The notes under the pieces: model-generated
The model's input: the letters and a program-made list of their open reading frames with translations, nothing else
Database searches by the model: none
Told to the model about the DNA's origin: nothing
In this document: one piece after another, positions 50,919 to 59,281 of the stretch
Position numbering within the stretch: position 1 is the first letter of the stretch
Layout of the letters: the number at the start of each line of letters is the position of its first letter
Position numbers and translations under genes: made by a program
NCBI GenBank assembly: GCA_947169915.1
Contig: CAMVRN010000002.1
Coordinates: 1 to 64,000, forward strand
DNA length: 64,000 nt
Direction of reading: 5' to 3'
From: an uncultured Candidatus Saccharibacteria bacterium
GTDB taxonomy: Bacteria > Patescibacteriota > Saccharimonadia > Saccharimonadales > Saccharimonadaceae

Positions 50919-53900
50919 TTAGCTACGTCGCTTGTGTAGATAGACACCGTATCCAAGCATAGAGAAAGCGAAGATAGGTAGTGCGAATTGAAGGAAGGTT
51001 GCGATAGCAGCTGAGTCGACTGCGGTGAAGCGACCAGTATCTGGAACGTTTGGCACGTCGATATAGATGATTGCGTAGGTTGAGAAGAGGTCAGACTCAA
51101 AGCTGATTCTGTTGTCTTCAACTGTTCCGTCGACAACCGAGACTTTCCCAGCATGGGTGCGGATGACATGGAATTCGCGAGATGCGTTTTCAGCTTCTGC
51201 GAGCTCTGGGAGTTCAGCCGAAATTGTGATTGGCGCTGGGATTTCTGTTACGATAATTGGAGCTTGTCCTTCGAGCTGTTTAGTGAGCGTTACGTCGAGA
51301 TAATCAACGATTTCTACTGGTGGGTAGTCGTCTTGAGCTTCTGCGATTAGTTCACGAATGAGGATTTGGTCTGCATCTTCCTCATCTTCTTCGAGGCGGG
51401 TGACCGAGAGGCTAAGTTTAACGTTTATACCTTCGGCAACGCGTTGCTCTTCTTCACCATCCGTGAGACCGATTTTATGGACTAAATCTTCTGAGGTGTT
51501 AGTGATGATAGCACCGCCATAGTTAGCGTTGGCATCTTCCTCATCCTCGGTGACTGTACCAATAAATTTAAGAGCGGCGATAGCGTCTTCGATATCGGCA
51601 GTTTGCCCATCTACAACGTCTTGGTCGAAGGTGTAGCGGTCGTTGTAGTCTGCGCGGTCTTGGGTGTATTCTGCGACGAGAGTTTCAAGAGCGTCGACGT
51701 AGTTAGTTGCATAAATCGAGAGGTCTTCTGGGATTGATGCGAGAGCGGCTTCGAAGTTGCTGTAATCTGCGCGAGCATATTCAGTATCTTCAATCTCGAC
51801 AGTTTTGTCTTCGAGAACTTCCGTAAGGACGAATTCGCCGTCGTTAAGCTCTGCAAGTTTATCAACGCCGTTTACCGTGAGAGCGGAGACATAATAACCG
51901 TAGTTTGGAGCGATTGCGATAGTGTTGGTCTTGAAGTAGGTTGTTATGACGGTTTCTGTGCTTTCGGCAGGGAGGTCGGCAACTTGTGTGCCGTTTTCTG
52001 AGACAGTAGCAACTGCATGTTCAGAAGTAGTTACGGTTAGGTTGTAGTTTGTAATTTCCCAACCAGCATAGAGAGTGATGTTTTCTGCTGGCATGGTCGA
52101 GAAGACGTATGGAGTCTCACACTCTGGGTCGATGAACCATCCTGTGAAGGTGTAGCCAGTGCGAGTTGGGCCTTCTGCTGGGTCGGAAACTTCAGAATTG
52201 TAGTCACCAGTGATATCCGAAATACTTGTACCGCCGTTGGTATCGAAGCTAATAGTGTATTGATTGATTTGCCAGTTAGCAGTGTATTCACGATTACCAT
52301 AGGAGCCTTGAGCGATTGTGACGTTCGTGGAAGGTTCATCGAGGTCGGTACCTGTCCACCCCGTGAAGGAGTAACCGGTGCGAGTTGGGTTGTTTAGACC
52401 GAAGGTTGCGGTTTCTATTGTGTAAGTTTCTGGGTTTGCGACTTCATTTCCCTCGTTGAAGTCATAAGAGATGTCGTAAACAGTAGGAGTCCATTTTGCG
52501 TAGAGGGTGATGTTTTCTGCTGGCATGGTCGAGAATGCATATTCATTCTCGAGTTCTTCGTCAGAATACCATCCGGCGAAGTCGTAGCCAAGTCTTTCTG
52601 GGTCATTTGGAGATTCGATATTTTCGCCATAGAATTTAATGATGTTGCTGACGGTTGAGCCGCCGTTTTCGATGAAGTTGATTGTGTAGTTGACGTGTTC
52701 CCAGTTTGCGACGTAAGCACGGTCACCATAAGAACCAGCTGGGATGGTTACATCAAGAGTGTAGCTAGCGAGGTCAGTGCCAGTCCATCCTAGGAAGCGA
52801 TAGCCAGTGTATTCTGGGCGTTCGAGGACAATGTCGCCGGATTCAATGGTGTAGGTTGTTGGATTATCTGCAGTTCCACCGTCGAGGTCGTACTCGATAT
52901 TGTAGGCAACTGGGGTCCATTTTGCGTAGAGGGTAGCTCCATCGACAGGCATAATGATGTATCCTTCGTCTTCATTTGGAAGAGTCATGATGTCATATGG
53001 CTCGGTCAATTCTTCATCGGCATACCAGCCAGCGAAATCGTAATTATCTCTGGTTGGATTTTCTGGAAGGACTACTTGCGAGTTGTAGTCGGCCGTAATG
53101 TCTTCGATTAGGCTTCCGCCGTTAGCGTCGAAGCTAATAGTGTATTGGTTGATTTGCCAGTTAGCAGTGTATTCACGATCGCCAGTGGAGCTAGCGGGGA
53201 TGACGACATCAAGAGTGTTATCAAGAAGGTCGGTGCCAGTCCATCCTAGGAAACTGTATCCTGTGCGAGTTGCGCGGTCGAGTGCAATAGCGTCGGATTC
53301 GATAGTGTAAGAAGTTGGGTTCTCTGCGGAACCACCGTCAAGGTTATATTCGATTGCGTAAGGAGTCGCTTCGCAAACCTCAAAGATGTCTATTGATTTA
53401 TCTGTGAGAATAAATGATTCACCTGCGATATATTCATCACCAGAACCATCGACTGCGGAGTTCCATCCGCAAGTATTGTAACCAGTGTAAGAAGACACTG
53501 CTGGAATGGTGATTTCCGTACCGAGTACTTCGGATTCGGTATCAAATGCGACGTTTTCGCCTTTACGATAGAAAGCAACGTCGCCAGTGAAGTTTGCGTT
53601 TGGAGTTGCAACTGTTGTATAGTTTTCTATTGCGCCAGCGTCAATCGTACCGGTCCATGAGTAAGCAAGGGCGGAGTCTCCTGAGAAGGTATCGTCTGCA
53701 CCTGCGACATAGACGTTAGCCGCGACGTTATCTTTGTCGCCAATCCAAGTAGTGCTTGCATTTGGGACGAAGGAGAGAGTCATCTCTGCGCCGTAGTTTT
53801 CTAGAGCGTTATCTTGTTGAAGCATCTGGATACTAGAAGTGCTAGTGCGAGATAGGTCATTGTTGGTATTTCCGGCAAATTCGGTGTCCGCAAAAACGCC

Positions 53901-54314
53901 AAGCTTGAAGGCTTTGGCTTCATCATTTGCGTTTTCGAGATTGTAGATAATAGTGAGACCCTCACCGTCGGTCGTATTTACACCGGTTACAGTAAGCGTA
54001 ACGCCATTATTTTCTACTGAACCACCATTTGCGAGGTCCTCGATTTCGACTTCGTCATCGCCAACTGCGAAGAGGAGGCTATAGCCATCGTTGCCGAGGG
54101 CTGTGTTGACGAGAGCTTCGCCAATCTGCGCTTTGATATCGAAAGCCTTATTGACGCTTCCGACGTAATTTATCCGCTCAATCGTAGCGGTAGCAAAAGC
54201 TTCTAAAACACAAAAAACGGCCGCAGCGACGCCGAAAAATGTGGAAGCTAAGCCAATAAACTTTTTGTTTTTATGTCCATAACCCACACTCTTTTGGGTT
54301 TTTTGTTTGAACAT
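50919..54314 (-). CDS. Giant surface protein with InlB-type repeats and VPDTG signal
   Basis: A 1131-residue protein. The N-terminal hydrophobic segment (residues 20-42) is an export signal. Residues 330-760 hold six InlB B-type (Flg_new) repeats of about 70 residues with 'GY.F.GW' and 'YTANW/LYAKW' endings. They alternate in two kinds: type A ends YGDREYTANW, type B ends MPAENITLYAKW. A seventh degenerate unit precedes them. After a helical region near residue 850-950 the tail is VPDTG, a hydrophobic helix, then HKRRS: a full sorting signal. It is likely a stalked adhesin, inferred from repeat type and anchor. AAAGGTC lies before the ATG. Confidence 0.82.
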   Translation of the reverse strand: MFKQKTQKSVGYGHKNKKFIGLASTFFGVAAAVFCVLEAFATATIERINYVGSVNKAFDIKAQIGEALVNTALGNDGYSLLFAVGDDEVEIEDLANGGSVENNGVTLTVTGVNTTDGEGLTIIYNLENANDEAKAFKLGVFADTEFAGNTNNDLSRTSTSSIQMLQQDNALENYGAEMTLSFVPNASTTWIGDKDNVAANVYVAGADDTFSGDSALAYSWTGTIDAGAIENYTTVATPNANFTGDVAFYRKGENVAFDTESEVLGTEITIPAVSSYTGYNTCGWNSAVDGSGDEYIAGESFILTDKSIDIFEVCEATPYAIEYNLDGGSAENPTSYTIESDAIALDRATRTGYSFLGWTGTDLLDNTLDVVIPASSTGDREYTANWQINQYTISFDANGGSLIEDITADYNSQVVLPENPTRDNYDFAGWYADEELTEPYDIMTLPNEDEGYIIMPVDGATLYAKWTPVAYNIEYDLDGGTADNPTTYTIESGDIVLERPEYTGYRFLGWTGTDLASYTLDVTIPAGSYGDRAYVANWEHVNYTINFIENGGSTVSNIIKFYGENIESPNDPERLGYDFAGWYSDEELENEYAFSTMPAENITLYAKWTPTVYDISYDFNEGNEVANPETYTIETATFGLNNPTRTGYSFTGWTGTDLDEPSTNVTIAQGSYGNREYTANWQINQYTISFDTNGGTSISDITGDYNSEVSDPAEGPTRTGYTFTGWFIDPECETPYVFSTMPAENITLYAGWEITNYNLTVTTSEHAVATVSENGTQVADLPAESTETVITTYFKTNTIAIAPNYGYYVSALTVNGVDKLAELNDGEFVLTEVLEDKTVEIEDTEYARADYSNFEAALASIPEDLSIYATNYVDALETLVAEYTQDRADYNDRYTFDQDVVDGQTADIEDAIAALKFIGTVTEDEEDANANYGGAIITNTSEDLVHKIGLTDGEEEQRVAEGINVKLSLSVTRLEEDEEDADQILIRELIAEAQDDYPPVEIVDYLDVTLTKQLEGQAPIIVTEIPAPITISAELPELAEAENASREFHVIRTHAGKVSVVDGTVEDNRISFESDLFSTYAIIYIDVPNVPDTGRFTAVDSAAIATFLQFALPIFAFSMLGYGVYLHKRRS

Positions 54315-54413
54315 GTTTATGACCTTTTTTGTTTTGTACCCCTATAATAACATAAACATGAGCGGGATGTCAATAATTAAATCATATATTTTAGATTGTC
54401 TTGCACAAAAAAA

Positions 54414-54423
54414 ATGGTACACC
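54414..54423 (+). repeat. Left att core (ATGGTACACC)
   Basis: A direct 10-base repeat of 60824-60833, where the same bases form the 3' end of tRNA-Arg (CCA, discriminator, acceptor). It would be the attL of the element. Confidence 0.55.
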
Positions 54424-54551
54424 TTGTGGTGTCGCATTGGAACGACCTCGTATCGGATATATACCGAATCAAGGGCGTACTGAATGTATTATATCCTACA
54501 AACTATATTCCTAGAAGTAATGGAACTAGTATAGCTACAATGTAGAAGAAA

Positions 54552-54611
54552 GAGAGTTTTCCATCAGGTGGCGACTAACACACAAAGCAAGCCACCCTGT
54601 GGTAAACTCTC
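54552..54611. repeat. Long imperfect inverted repeat
   Basis: Arms of 21 bases (54552-54572 and 54591-54611) match at 18 positions around an 18-base loop; the arms begin GAGAGTTT and end GTGGC. It has no T run, so it is not an obvious terminator. It lies directly upstream of the promoter at 54630. Confidence 0.6.
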
Positions 54612-54629
54612 GCTTATTGACTGTCTTGA

Positions 54630-54635
54630 TATAAT
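54630..54635 (+). promoter_or_regulatory. -10 box for leaderless DUF3883 transcript
   Basis: TATAAT, then TAAAGT, then ATG at 54642: a six-base gap. Confidence 0.65.
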
Positions 54636-54641
54636 TAAAGT

Positions 54642-55868
54642 ATGACTAACGAACAGAAAACACTCCAGAAAGCTATTGATGAATACAATGAATACCTGGA
54701 TTTTAGTCAATCCGAGGAGTATATTTCTCTTCGTAATGAGTTTCTTGAGAAATTCCCAATTAAATCTCTAGAAACTATCACTATTGAACAATACGCACTA
54801 GGTTTAGATGATACTTACAAAGATTCTTTTTGTTACTGGATCGAAACCAAACTGCAGATGTTTGGCGATATACATGGCAGTACCGCAGCTAAGTTTGGTG
54901 TTTATTTCGGTAAGCGTGGCGATGATGTGGAGAATAAATGGCGTTGGACTGCTTGGACTAACGAAAGTTTCGATGAGGTCAGAAATGAGCTTAATTATCT
55001 TATCATGGCTGGCAACGACATGGATTTTGACGCAATTGAAAAGAATAGATTGTCCAAGATGTTTAAAGGAAAGATTTTAGCCGTATATTTTCCTGATAGA
55101 TATCTCAATATCTATAGTTATGAGCATGTTAAGTATTTTCTAAAACAATTAGGTGTCGTCGAATATCCTCCTGTAGAGCTAGCGAAGCAAAAACTGCTTG
55201 AAATCAAAAACTCAAATGGCGTAATGCGAGCTTGGAATAATCTCAAGTTCAGTAACTTCTTATATACCTACTTTAGTGAAGTGAAGCGAAAAGACGCCGA
55301 GGAGATTAATGAGGAGACTCCTGAAATTATCGGCAAGACTCTCACTTTTCAAAAGTCTACTGGCGAATATCGAGCCATAGAGCAAGCTCAATCGGTTCCG
55401 CCCAACAAGAATGAAACAAAGCATAAACCATACAAGCCAGACTATCAAAAAGCATCGGAATATAAGCAAAAAACTGGTCGTGAAGGAGAGATAGCTGTTT
55501 TAGATTTTGAGAAAGAAACATTGGCAGCCAGCGGAAGACAAGATTTAGCCGACAAAGTTACTCGTGTTTCGGAATACGACGACTCGCTCGGTTATGATAT
55601 ACTTTCCTTCGATCCAATTACTGGAAAAGAAAAACATATCGAAGTTAAAACTACTAGCGGTACAAAAAATAGTTTTGTTGATTTTTATATTACAGATAAC
55701 GAGCTTCAGCACCTTGCGGATGATAGCTGTTATTCCATTTATTACATCACTGGTATCTATGGCAATAATCCAAAAATCAAAGAACTCAACATGGAACAGC
55801 TACGAAATAAAATAGCTGAACTATCGTCTCCAGTTCTATATAAAGTAAGTTTTTCAGAATCGGACTAA
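54642..55868 (+). CDS. DUF3883-domain protein, restriction-associated
   Basis: A 408-residue protein. The N-terminal part (about 200 residues) resembles the DNA-binding front domain of McrB-like proteins (RWRWTAWTNESFDEVRNEL and GKILAVYFPDRYLNIYS are its most regular parts). The C-terminal DUF3883 domain (about 290-400) carries GREGEIAVLDFEKE, GYDILSFDP (acidic) and HIEVKTTSG (E-x-K), a PD-(D/E)xK nuclease core. It lies at the left end of the integrative element. DNA cleavage of modified or foreign DNA is inferred. Confidence 0.75.
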   Translation: MTNEQKTLQKAIDEYNEYLDFSQSEEYISLRNEFLEKFPIKSLETITIEQYALGLDDTYKDSFCYWIETKLQMFGDIHGSTAAKFGVYFGKRGDDVENKWRWTAWTNESFDEVRNELNYLIMAGNDMDFDAIEKNRLSKMFKGKILAVYFPDRYLNIYSYEHVKYFLKQLGVVEYPPVELAKQKLLEIKNSNGVMRAWNNLKFSNFLYTYFSEVKRKDAEEINEETPEIIGKTLTFQKSTGEYRAIEQAQSVPPNKNETKHKPYKPDYQKASEYKQKTGREGEIAVLDFEKETLAASGRQDLADKVTRVSEYDDSLGYDILSFDPITGKEKHIEVKTTSGTKNSFVDFYITDNELQHLADDSCYSIYYITGIYGNNPKIKELNMEQLRNKIAELSSPVLYKVSFSESD

Positions 55869-55872
55869 CAAT

Positions 55873-56643
55873 ATGAAGAAAAAGCCTAGGAAAGGTTTTT
55901 GTGCTATTTGTGGGCTTGAGTGCGAATTGACTTTTGAGCATATACCTCCAAGAGCCGCTTTTAATGATAAGCCGTCTAGAATGTATTCAATGGAAAATAT
56001 TTTGGAGAAAACAAATGATAGCAAACAGATCCCAAAATCATTTGAAGGCCTTCACTATAGCGATAGACAAAAGGGATATGGCGACTACTTATTGTGCGTC
56101 AAATGCAATAATATGACTGGCCATTTGTATGCTCCCGCATATATAAACTTCAATAATTCTATTTTGAAGCTTATTGCAGATAATTACGATGATTACATGA
56201 AGGCAAGTGGATTGCAATTGAATGCAAGGATAGAGCCGTTGAACTTTGCGAAACAAGTATTATCAATGTTTTGCTGCTCATATCCGAAGATTAAAGAGCA
56301 ATATCCGATTATTCAAAAGCTCATACTTGATAAGAATACGAATATCCAGGGTGATAACTACCCATTCCAATTACTGATGTTTTTATTAACACCTGACTCA
56401 ATTCCAGGCTCAACTGGCCCAATAGCATTATTAATGGACGATGGCCGCATCGATGCAAAATTCGAAATAGATTTTCCTCCACTAGGTTTTCAAATATACG
56501 AATCTAAAACAAACAATAATGCAATGGATATCACTCCGTTTTTGTCTTTTAAATACAATGAAACGGCAGACATAAATTCTCTTCTCCCTATTTATAAGAA
56601 AGACACTATTCTTCCAGTTAAGACACTTGAAGCTCTGCGATAA
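55873..56643 (+). CDS. HNH-like zinc protein, unknown
   Basis: A 256-residue protein. It begins CAICGLECELTFEHIPPRAAF, a Cys-Cys pair followed by a His-bearing EHIPP, and LLCVKCNNMTGH supplies another Cys pair and His later. These give the zinc-bound HNH pattern. The rest (about 170 residues) is helical, then beta-rich. It lies four bases after the DUF3883 gene, so the two are probably co-expressed. It could be a nuclease or an accessory protein; only the N-terminal motif is clear. Confidence 0.65.
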   Translation: MKKKPRKGFCAICGLECELTFEHIPPRAAFNDKPSRMYSMENILEKTNDSKQIPKSFEGLHYSDRQKGYGDYLLCVKCNNMTGHLYAPAYINFNNSILKLIADNYDDYMKASGLQLNARIEPLNFAKQVLSMFCCSYPKIKEQYPIIQKLILDKNTNIQGDNYPFQLLMFLLTPDSIPGSTGPIALLMDDGRIDAKFEIDFPPLGFQIYESKTNNNAMDITPFLSFKYNETADINSLLPIYKKDTILPVKTLEALR

Positions 56644-56658
56644 GTATGTTTTTCATGA

Positions 56659-56664
56659 TATAAT
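56659..56664 (+). promoter_or_regulatory. -10 box of the restriction-modification operon
   Basis: TGATATAAT (extended) lies about 95 bases before the methyltransferase start. GGAG for the leader peptide lies downstream. Confidence 0.6.
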
Positions 56665-56695
56665 ATAAGTAGTAATTTAAGTGGAGTGTATTAAA

Positions 56696-56767
56696 ATGCC
56701 GTGCAGCATTAGCAGATTTTCTATCAGCCAGCGTCTCCGAATTCTGAAAGTGAGGCACGATGGCTAA
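56696..56767 (+). CDS. Leader peptide overlapping the methyltransferase start
   Basis: A 23-codon reading frame, MPCSISRFSISQRLRI then LKVRHDG, with GGAG eight bases upstream. Its TAA (56765-56767) overlaps the methyltransferase ATG (56760). Such an arrangement would couple translation of the methyltransferase to the leader. It is too short to assign a function, and could be chance. Confidence 0.45.
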   Translation: MPCSISRFSISQRLRILKVRHDG

Positions 56768-57647
56768 AAAACAAAAGAAATATACTTTTATTGACCTTTT
56801 TGCTGGGATTGGCGGTTTCCACACGGCTTTTCATAATTTAGGGGCAGAATGCGTTTTTGTTTCCGAATGGGATGATGCCGCTAGAAAAACATATAAAGCC
56901 AACTATCAGAAAATATCCCCCAAGATTTTCGAGGACGAGAAACGATTATTTGTTGGCGATATTACAAAAGTAGATGCAAAAGACATTCCAGACTTCGATA
57001 TTCTTACGGGCGGTTTCCCGTGTCAGCCATTTTCGCAGGCGGGCCTCAAAAAAGGATTTAATGAGACGAGAGGCACTCTATTCTTTGATGTAGCTAGGAT
57101 AATTAAGGAAAAGCAGCCAAGAGCATTCTTCTTAGAAAATGTCCGAGGCCTTCTAACGCATGATAATGGTAAAACCTTCGCAACGATTAAAAAGGTTCTT
57201 ACGGAAGATCTTGGCTATAGTCTTCATTACAAAATTATTAAGGCTTCCGACTACGGTGTTCCACAGCATAGGCCGAGGCTCTACATGGTTGGTTTTAAAA
57301 ACAAAAATACCCCGTACGAGTTCCCAGAACCAGTTCCACTAAAAATGACTATGAGCGATGTCTGGGGTGGTCATGTCGATAAAAAAATTGGTTTTACATT
57401 GCGTGTTGGTGGTAGACATTCTGGTGTAAACGATAGACGAAACTGGGATTGTTATATTGTTGATGGCGTAGAGAAATGTATGGGGCCAAAGGAAGGTCTA
57501 AGGATGCAAGGTTTTCCAGATTCATTTGTCTTTCCAGTCTCAGAGACTCAAGCAATGAAGCAACTCGGAAACTCCGTAGCTGTTCCAGCCATTCAGGCTA
57601 CGGCAAAAAACATAATCGAGGCTCTACAAAATGAAGACTTACAATAA
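56760..57647 (+). CDS. C5 cytosine DNA methyltransferase (HpaII-type)
   Basis: A 295-residue protein with the standard order of motifs: FIDLFAGIGGFHTAF (I), GGFPCQPFSQAG (IV, catalytic Cys), FFLENVRGLL (VI), QHRPRLYMVGF (VIII), a short target-recognition region near 205-240, and QLGNSVAVPAI (X). GAGG lies before the ATG at 56760. It overlaps the nuclease gene by 17 bases, so the pair is co-translated. A CCGG target is inferred from the nuclease family, not from this protein. Confidence 0.93.
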   Translation: MAKKQKKYTFIDLFAGIGGFHTAFHNLGAECVFVSEWDDAARKTYKANYQKISPKIFEDEKRLFVGDITKVDAKDIPDFDILTGGFPCQPFSQAGLKKGFNETRGTLFFDVARIIKEKQPRAFFLENVRGLLTHDNGKTFATIKKVLTEDLGYSLHYKIIKASDYGVPQHRPRLYMVGFKNKNTPYEFPEPVPLKMTMSDVWGGHVDKKIGFTLRVGGRHSGVNDRRNWDCYIVDGVEKCMGPKEGLRMQGFPDSFVFPVSETQAMKQLGNSVAVPAIQATAKNIIEALQNEDLQ

Positions 57648-58689
57648 AGGCGAGTGGTCAGAGTTATACGCAATTTGTAAAATGCTCTACGACCAAATGA
57701 TTGATGTATGCGATAAAGACTTAAAACCTACGGATCAAAAAATAAGAATACTCAAACTCTTAATGCGTAGTATTCTTGGCGATTCCGAATATAATATCGA
57801 TGGGAAAGATAATGGCGATGTAGCGATTCTTTATAATGGTCGACTAGTAAAATCTGCAAATCTATCCAAAGAACTTATTCTTAGCATTCTCAACGAAATC
57901 ATTGCTGGCTCTGGAGCAAGCTTCAATGTTCCTTCTGGCGAATCAGCAATGGAAGAATTGATGCTTGATGATTTTAAGGCTACATCATATGAAAAGTCCG
58001 ATGTCGAAACTTATTCGATAATGCCTCATGAAGAAGTTGCACGCCAAGTAGGGTTTTCTGTAAAATCCCAAATTGGAAGCCCAGCCACCCTATTGAATGC
58101 AAGTGAATCAACAAACTTTATTTATAAAGTTGAAGGTTTTACTGGCGATATTGATGAAGTAAACGCCATAGCAACAAGATCAAAAATCAAAGATCGCATG
58201 CAATATATTTTCGAGCATAATGGCGAATTCGTTTTCCACGGAATGACAAACCAGACATTTCAACAAAACCTAGAAATGACGGATTCGAATCTGCCAGAAA
58301 TCATAAGTGGCCTATTAATGGTATTCTTTGTAGGCAAAGGCACAAGAACTGTCAAAGATCTTATCGATTCTTATACTGAATTCTTCAATGACAAAACTCC
58401 AGAATTTGTCTCGAAGAAGGTAAAAGATTTCTTAAGTAATATTACGCTCGGAATGATTCCGACGAGAGAATGGGATGGCTCAGAGCTAGGTGGCGGTTGT
58501 ATATTTGTAAAAGACGATGGAAATCTTGTCTGCTTCACATTATATGACATGGATGAATTTAAAGATTATCTAATTAATAATACGAAATTTGAAACAGCAT
58601 CTACGAGCCGCCATAAATTTGGCACACTATATAGACAAGGTGACGAATTATTCTTTAATTTGAATCTAGATGTCCGCTTCATCCATTGA
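57631..58689 (+). CDS. HpaII-like type II restriction endonuclease
   Basis: A 352-residue protein. The start overlaps the methyltransferase. N-terminal MKTYNKGEWSELYAICKML, FSVKSQIGSPATLLNASEST and FGTLYRQGDELFFNLNLDVRF are the most distinctive segments of the HpaII endonuclease family (CCGG). It should cut unmethylated sites and be kept in check by the methyltransferase. The length agrees with the family. No other candidate nuclease is paired with the methyltransferase. Confidence 0.85.
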   Translation: MKTYNKGEWSELYAICKMLYDQMIDVCDKDLKPTDQKIRILKLLMRSILGDSEYNIDGKDNGDVAILYNGRLVKSANLSKELILSILNEIIAGSGASFNVPSGESAMEELMLDDFKATSYEKSDVETYSIMPHEEVARQVGFSVKSQIGSPATLLNASESTNFIYKVEGFTGDIDEVNAIATRSKIKDRMQYIFEHNGEFVFHGMTNQTFQQNLEMTDSNLPEIISGLLMVFFVGKGTRTVKDLIDSYTEFFNDKTPEFVSKKVKDFLSNITLGMIPTREWDGSELGGGCIFVKDDGNLVCFTLYDMDEFKDYLINNTKFETASTSRHKFGTLYRQGDELFFNLNLDVRFIH

Positions 58690-58717
58690 GGGAAAAGCAT
58701 TCTTGTAATATAATTTG

Positions 58718-58768
58718 AATAGGCTAAGTTAGTTCAGAGGCAATCTAACAAATTTAGCCTATTTTTTG
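58718..58768 (+). terminator. Terminator of the restriction-modification operon
   Basis: ATAGGCTAA and TTAGCCTAT form the stem with an inner TTAG/CTAA pair, followed by TTTTTT. Confidence 0.85.
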
Positions 58769-58774
58769 TTTTTA

Positions 58775-58793
58775 TGCTGTAAAAATTACAGCG
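58775..58793. promoter_or_regulatory. Palindromic operator-like site 1
   Basis: GCTGTAA-AAA-TTACAGC is a perfect dyad, similar to the imperfect dyad at 58834-58852 (TGTTGT ... ACAGCA). Confidence 0.5.
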
Positions 58794-58833
58794 TTTTTCC
58801 TCCTTAAAATGTGGAAGAAATCTGGTGAAAAAG

Positions 58834-58852
58834 TGTTGTAAAAATAACAGCA
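58834..58852. promoter_or_regulatory. Palindromic operator-like site 2
   Basis: TGTTGTAAAAATAACAGCA, an imperfect dyad sharing GTAAAAAT and ACAGC with site 1, 59 bases away. Confidence 0.45.
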
Positions 58853-58990
58853 TTCTACCCCTTAAGAACTCGGAAGATACTCGGTTTAGTGCAATAAACT
58901 ACAGAAAAAGCAAATCGGTTGATTGCTTAGAAATGCTTACGGAAATCTTCTCTTTTATACTATAAGCGGTATAATTTAAGTAATATCAAT

Positions 58991-59026
58991 AGCGCTCATC
59001 TACGAAAGTAGATCGGGCGCTTTTTT
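58991..59026 (+). terminator. Attenuator-like terminator upstream of the recombinase genes
   Basis: GCGCTC-ATCTAC-GAAA-GTAGAT-C-GGGCGC and TTTTTT lie about 15 bases after a TATAAT and about 25 bases before the TTG start at 59051. Confidence 0.75.
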
Positions 59027-59050
59027 ATTGCCAATATATAGGAGATTGAT

Positions 59051-59275
59051 TTGTTGGGAATTAAACATAGAAAGGCCGCCAAGAAATACGATGGCTTTTT
59101 GTGTTCCGACAAAGCAATTATTTCGGTCAAGGAAGCACGAAAAATACTAGGCAAAGATGTTTCCGATAGTCTTTCTGATGCAGACCTAATGGAAGTAATT
59201 GGTATAATGAGTAAGCTTGCAGATGTATTATTGTCCGAAGAATTCGTTCCAAATAACATAATGGCGGTACAATAG
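59051..59275 (+). CDS. Small protein upstream of the recombinase
   Basis: A 74-residue protein starting with TTG (59051), preceded by AGGAG at 59039-59043. It is basic at the start (LGIKHRKAAKKYDG) and then acidic and helical (VKEARKILGKDVSDSLSDADL). It ends six bases before the recombinase ATG, and co-expression is expected. Size and place fit a recombination directionality factor or a recombinase regulator; this is inferred from position only. Confidence 0.55.
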   Translation: MLGIKHRKAAKKYDGFLCSDKAIISVKEARKILGKDVSDSLSDADLMEVIGIMSKLADVLLSEEFVPNNIMAVQ

Positions 59276-59281
59276 TAAGTA

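Larger units (their letters stand above)
54315..54641. other. Intergenic region: surface-gene promoter, left end of the integrative element and a long hairpin
   Basis: It holds a promoter for the surface gene (TTGACA then TTATTA, minus strand, near 54350-54375), the left copy of the att core (54414-54423) and a long inverted repeat (54552-54611). No gene is seen. Confidence 0.6.
58690..59050 (+). other. Intergenic region with mini-transcripts and operator-like palindromes
   Basis: It holds TTGAGG-17-TATAAT (58686-58714) followed at once by a terminator hairpin. Two palindromes with TGTAAAAA cores lie at 58775-58793 and 58834-58852. A second TATAAT (58970-58975) is followed by a second terminator hairpin upstream of the TTG-started gene. 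Confidence 0.55.
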
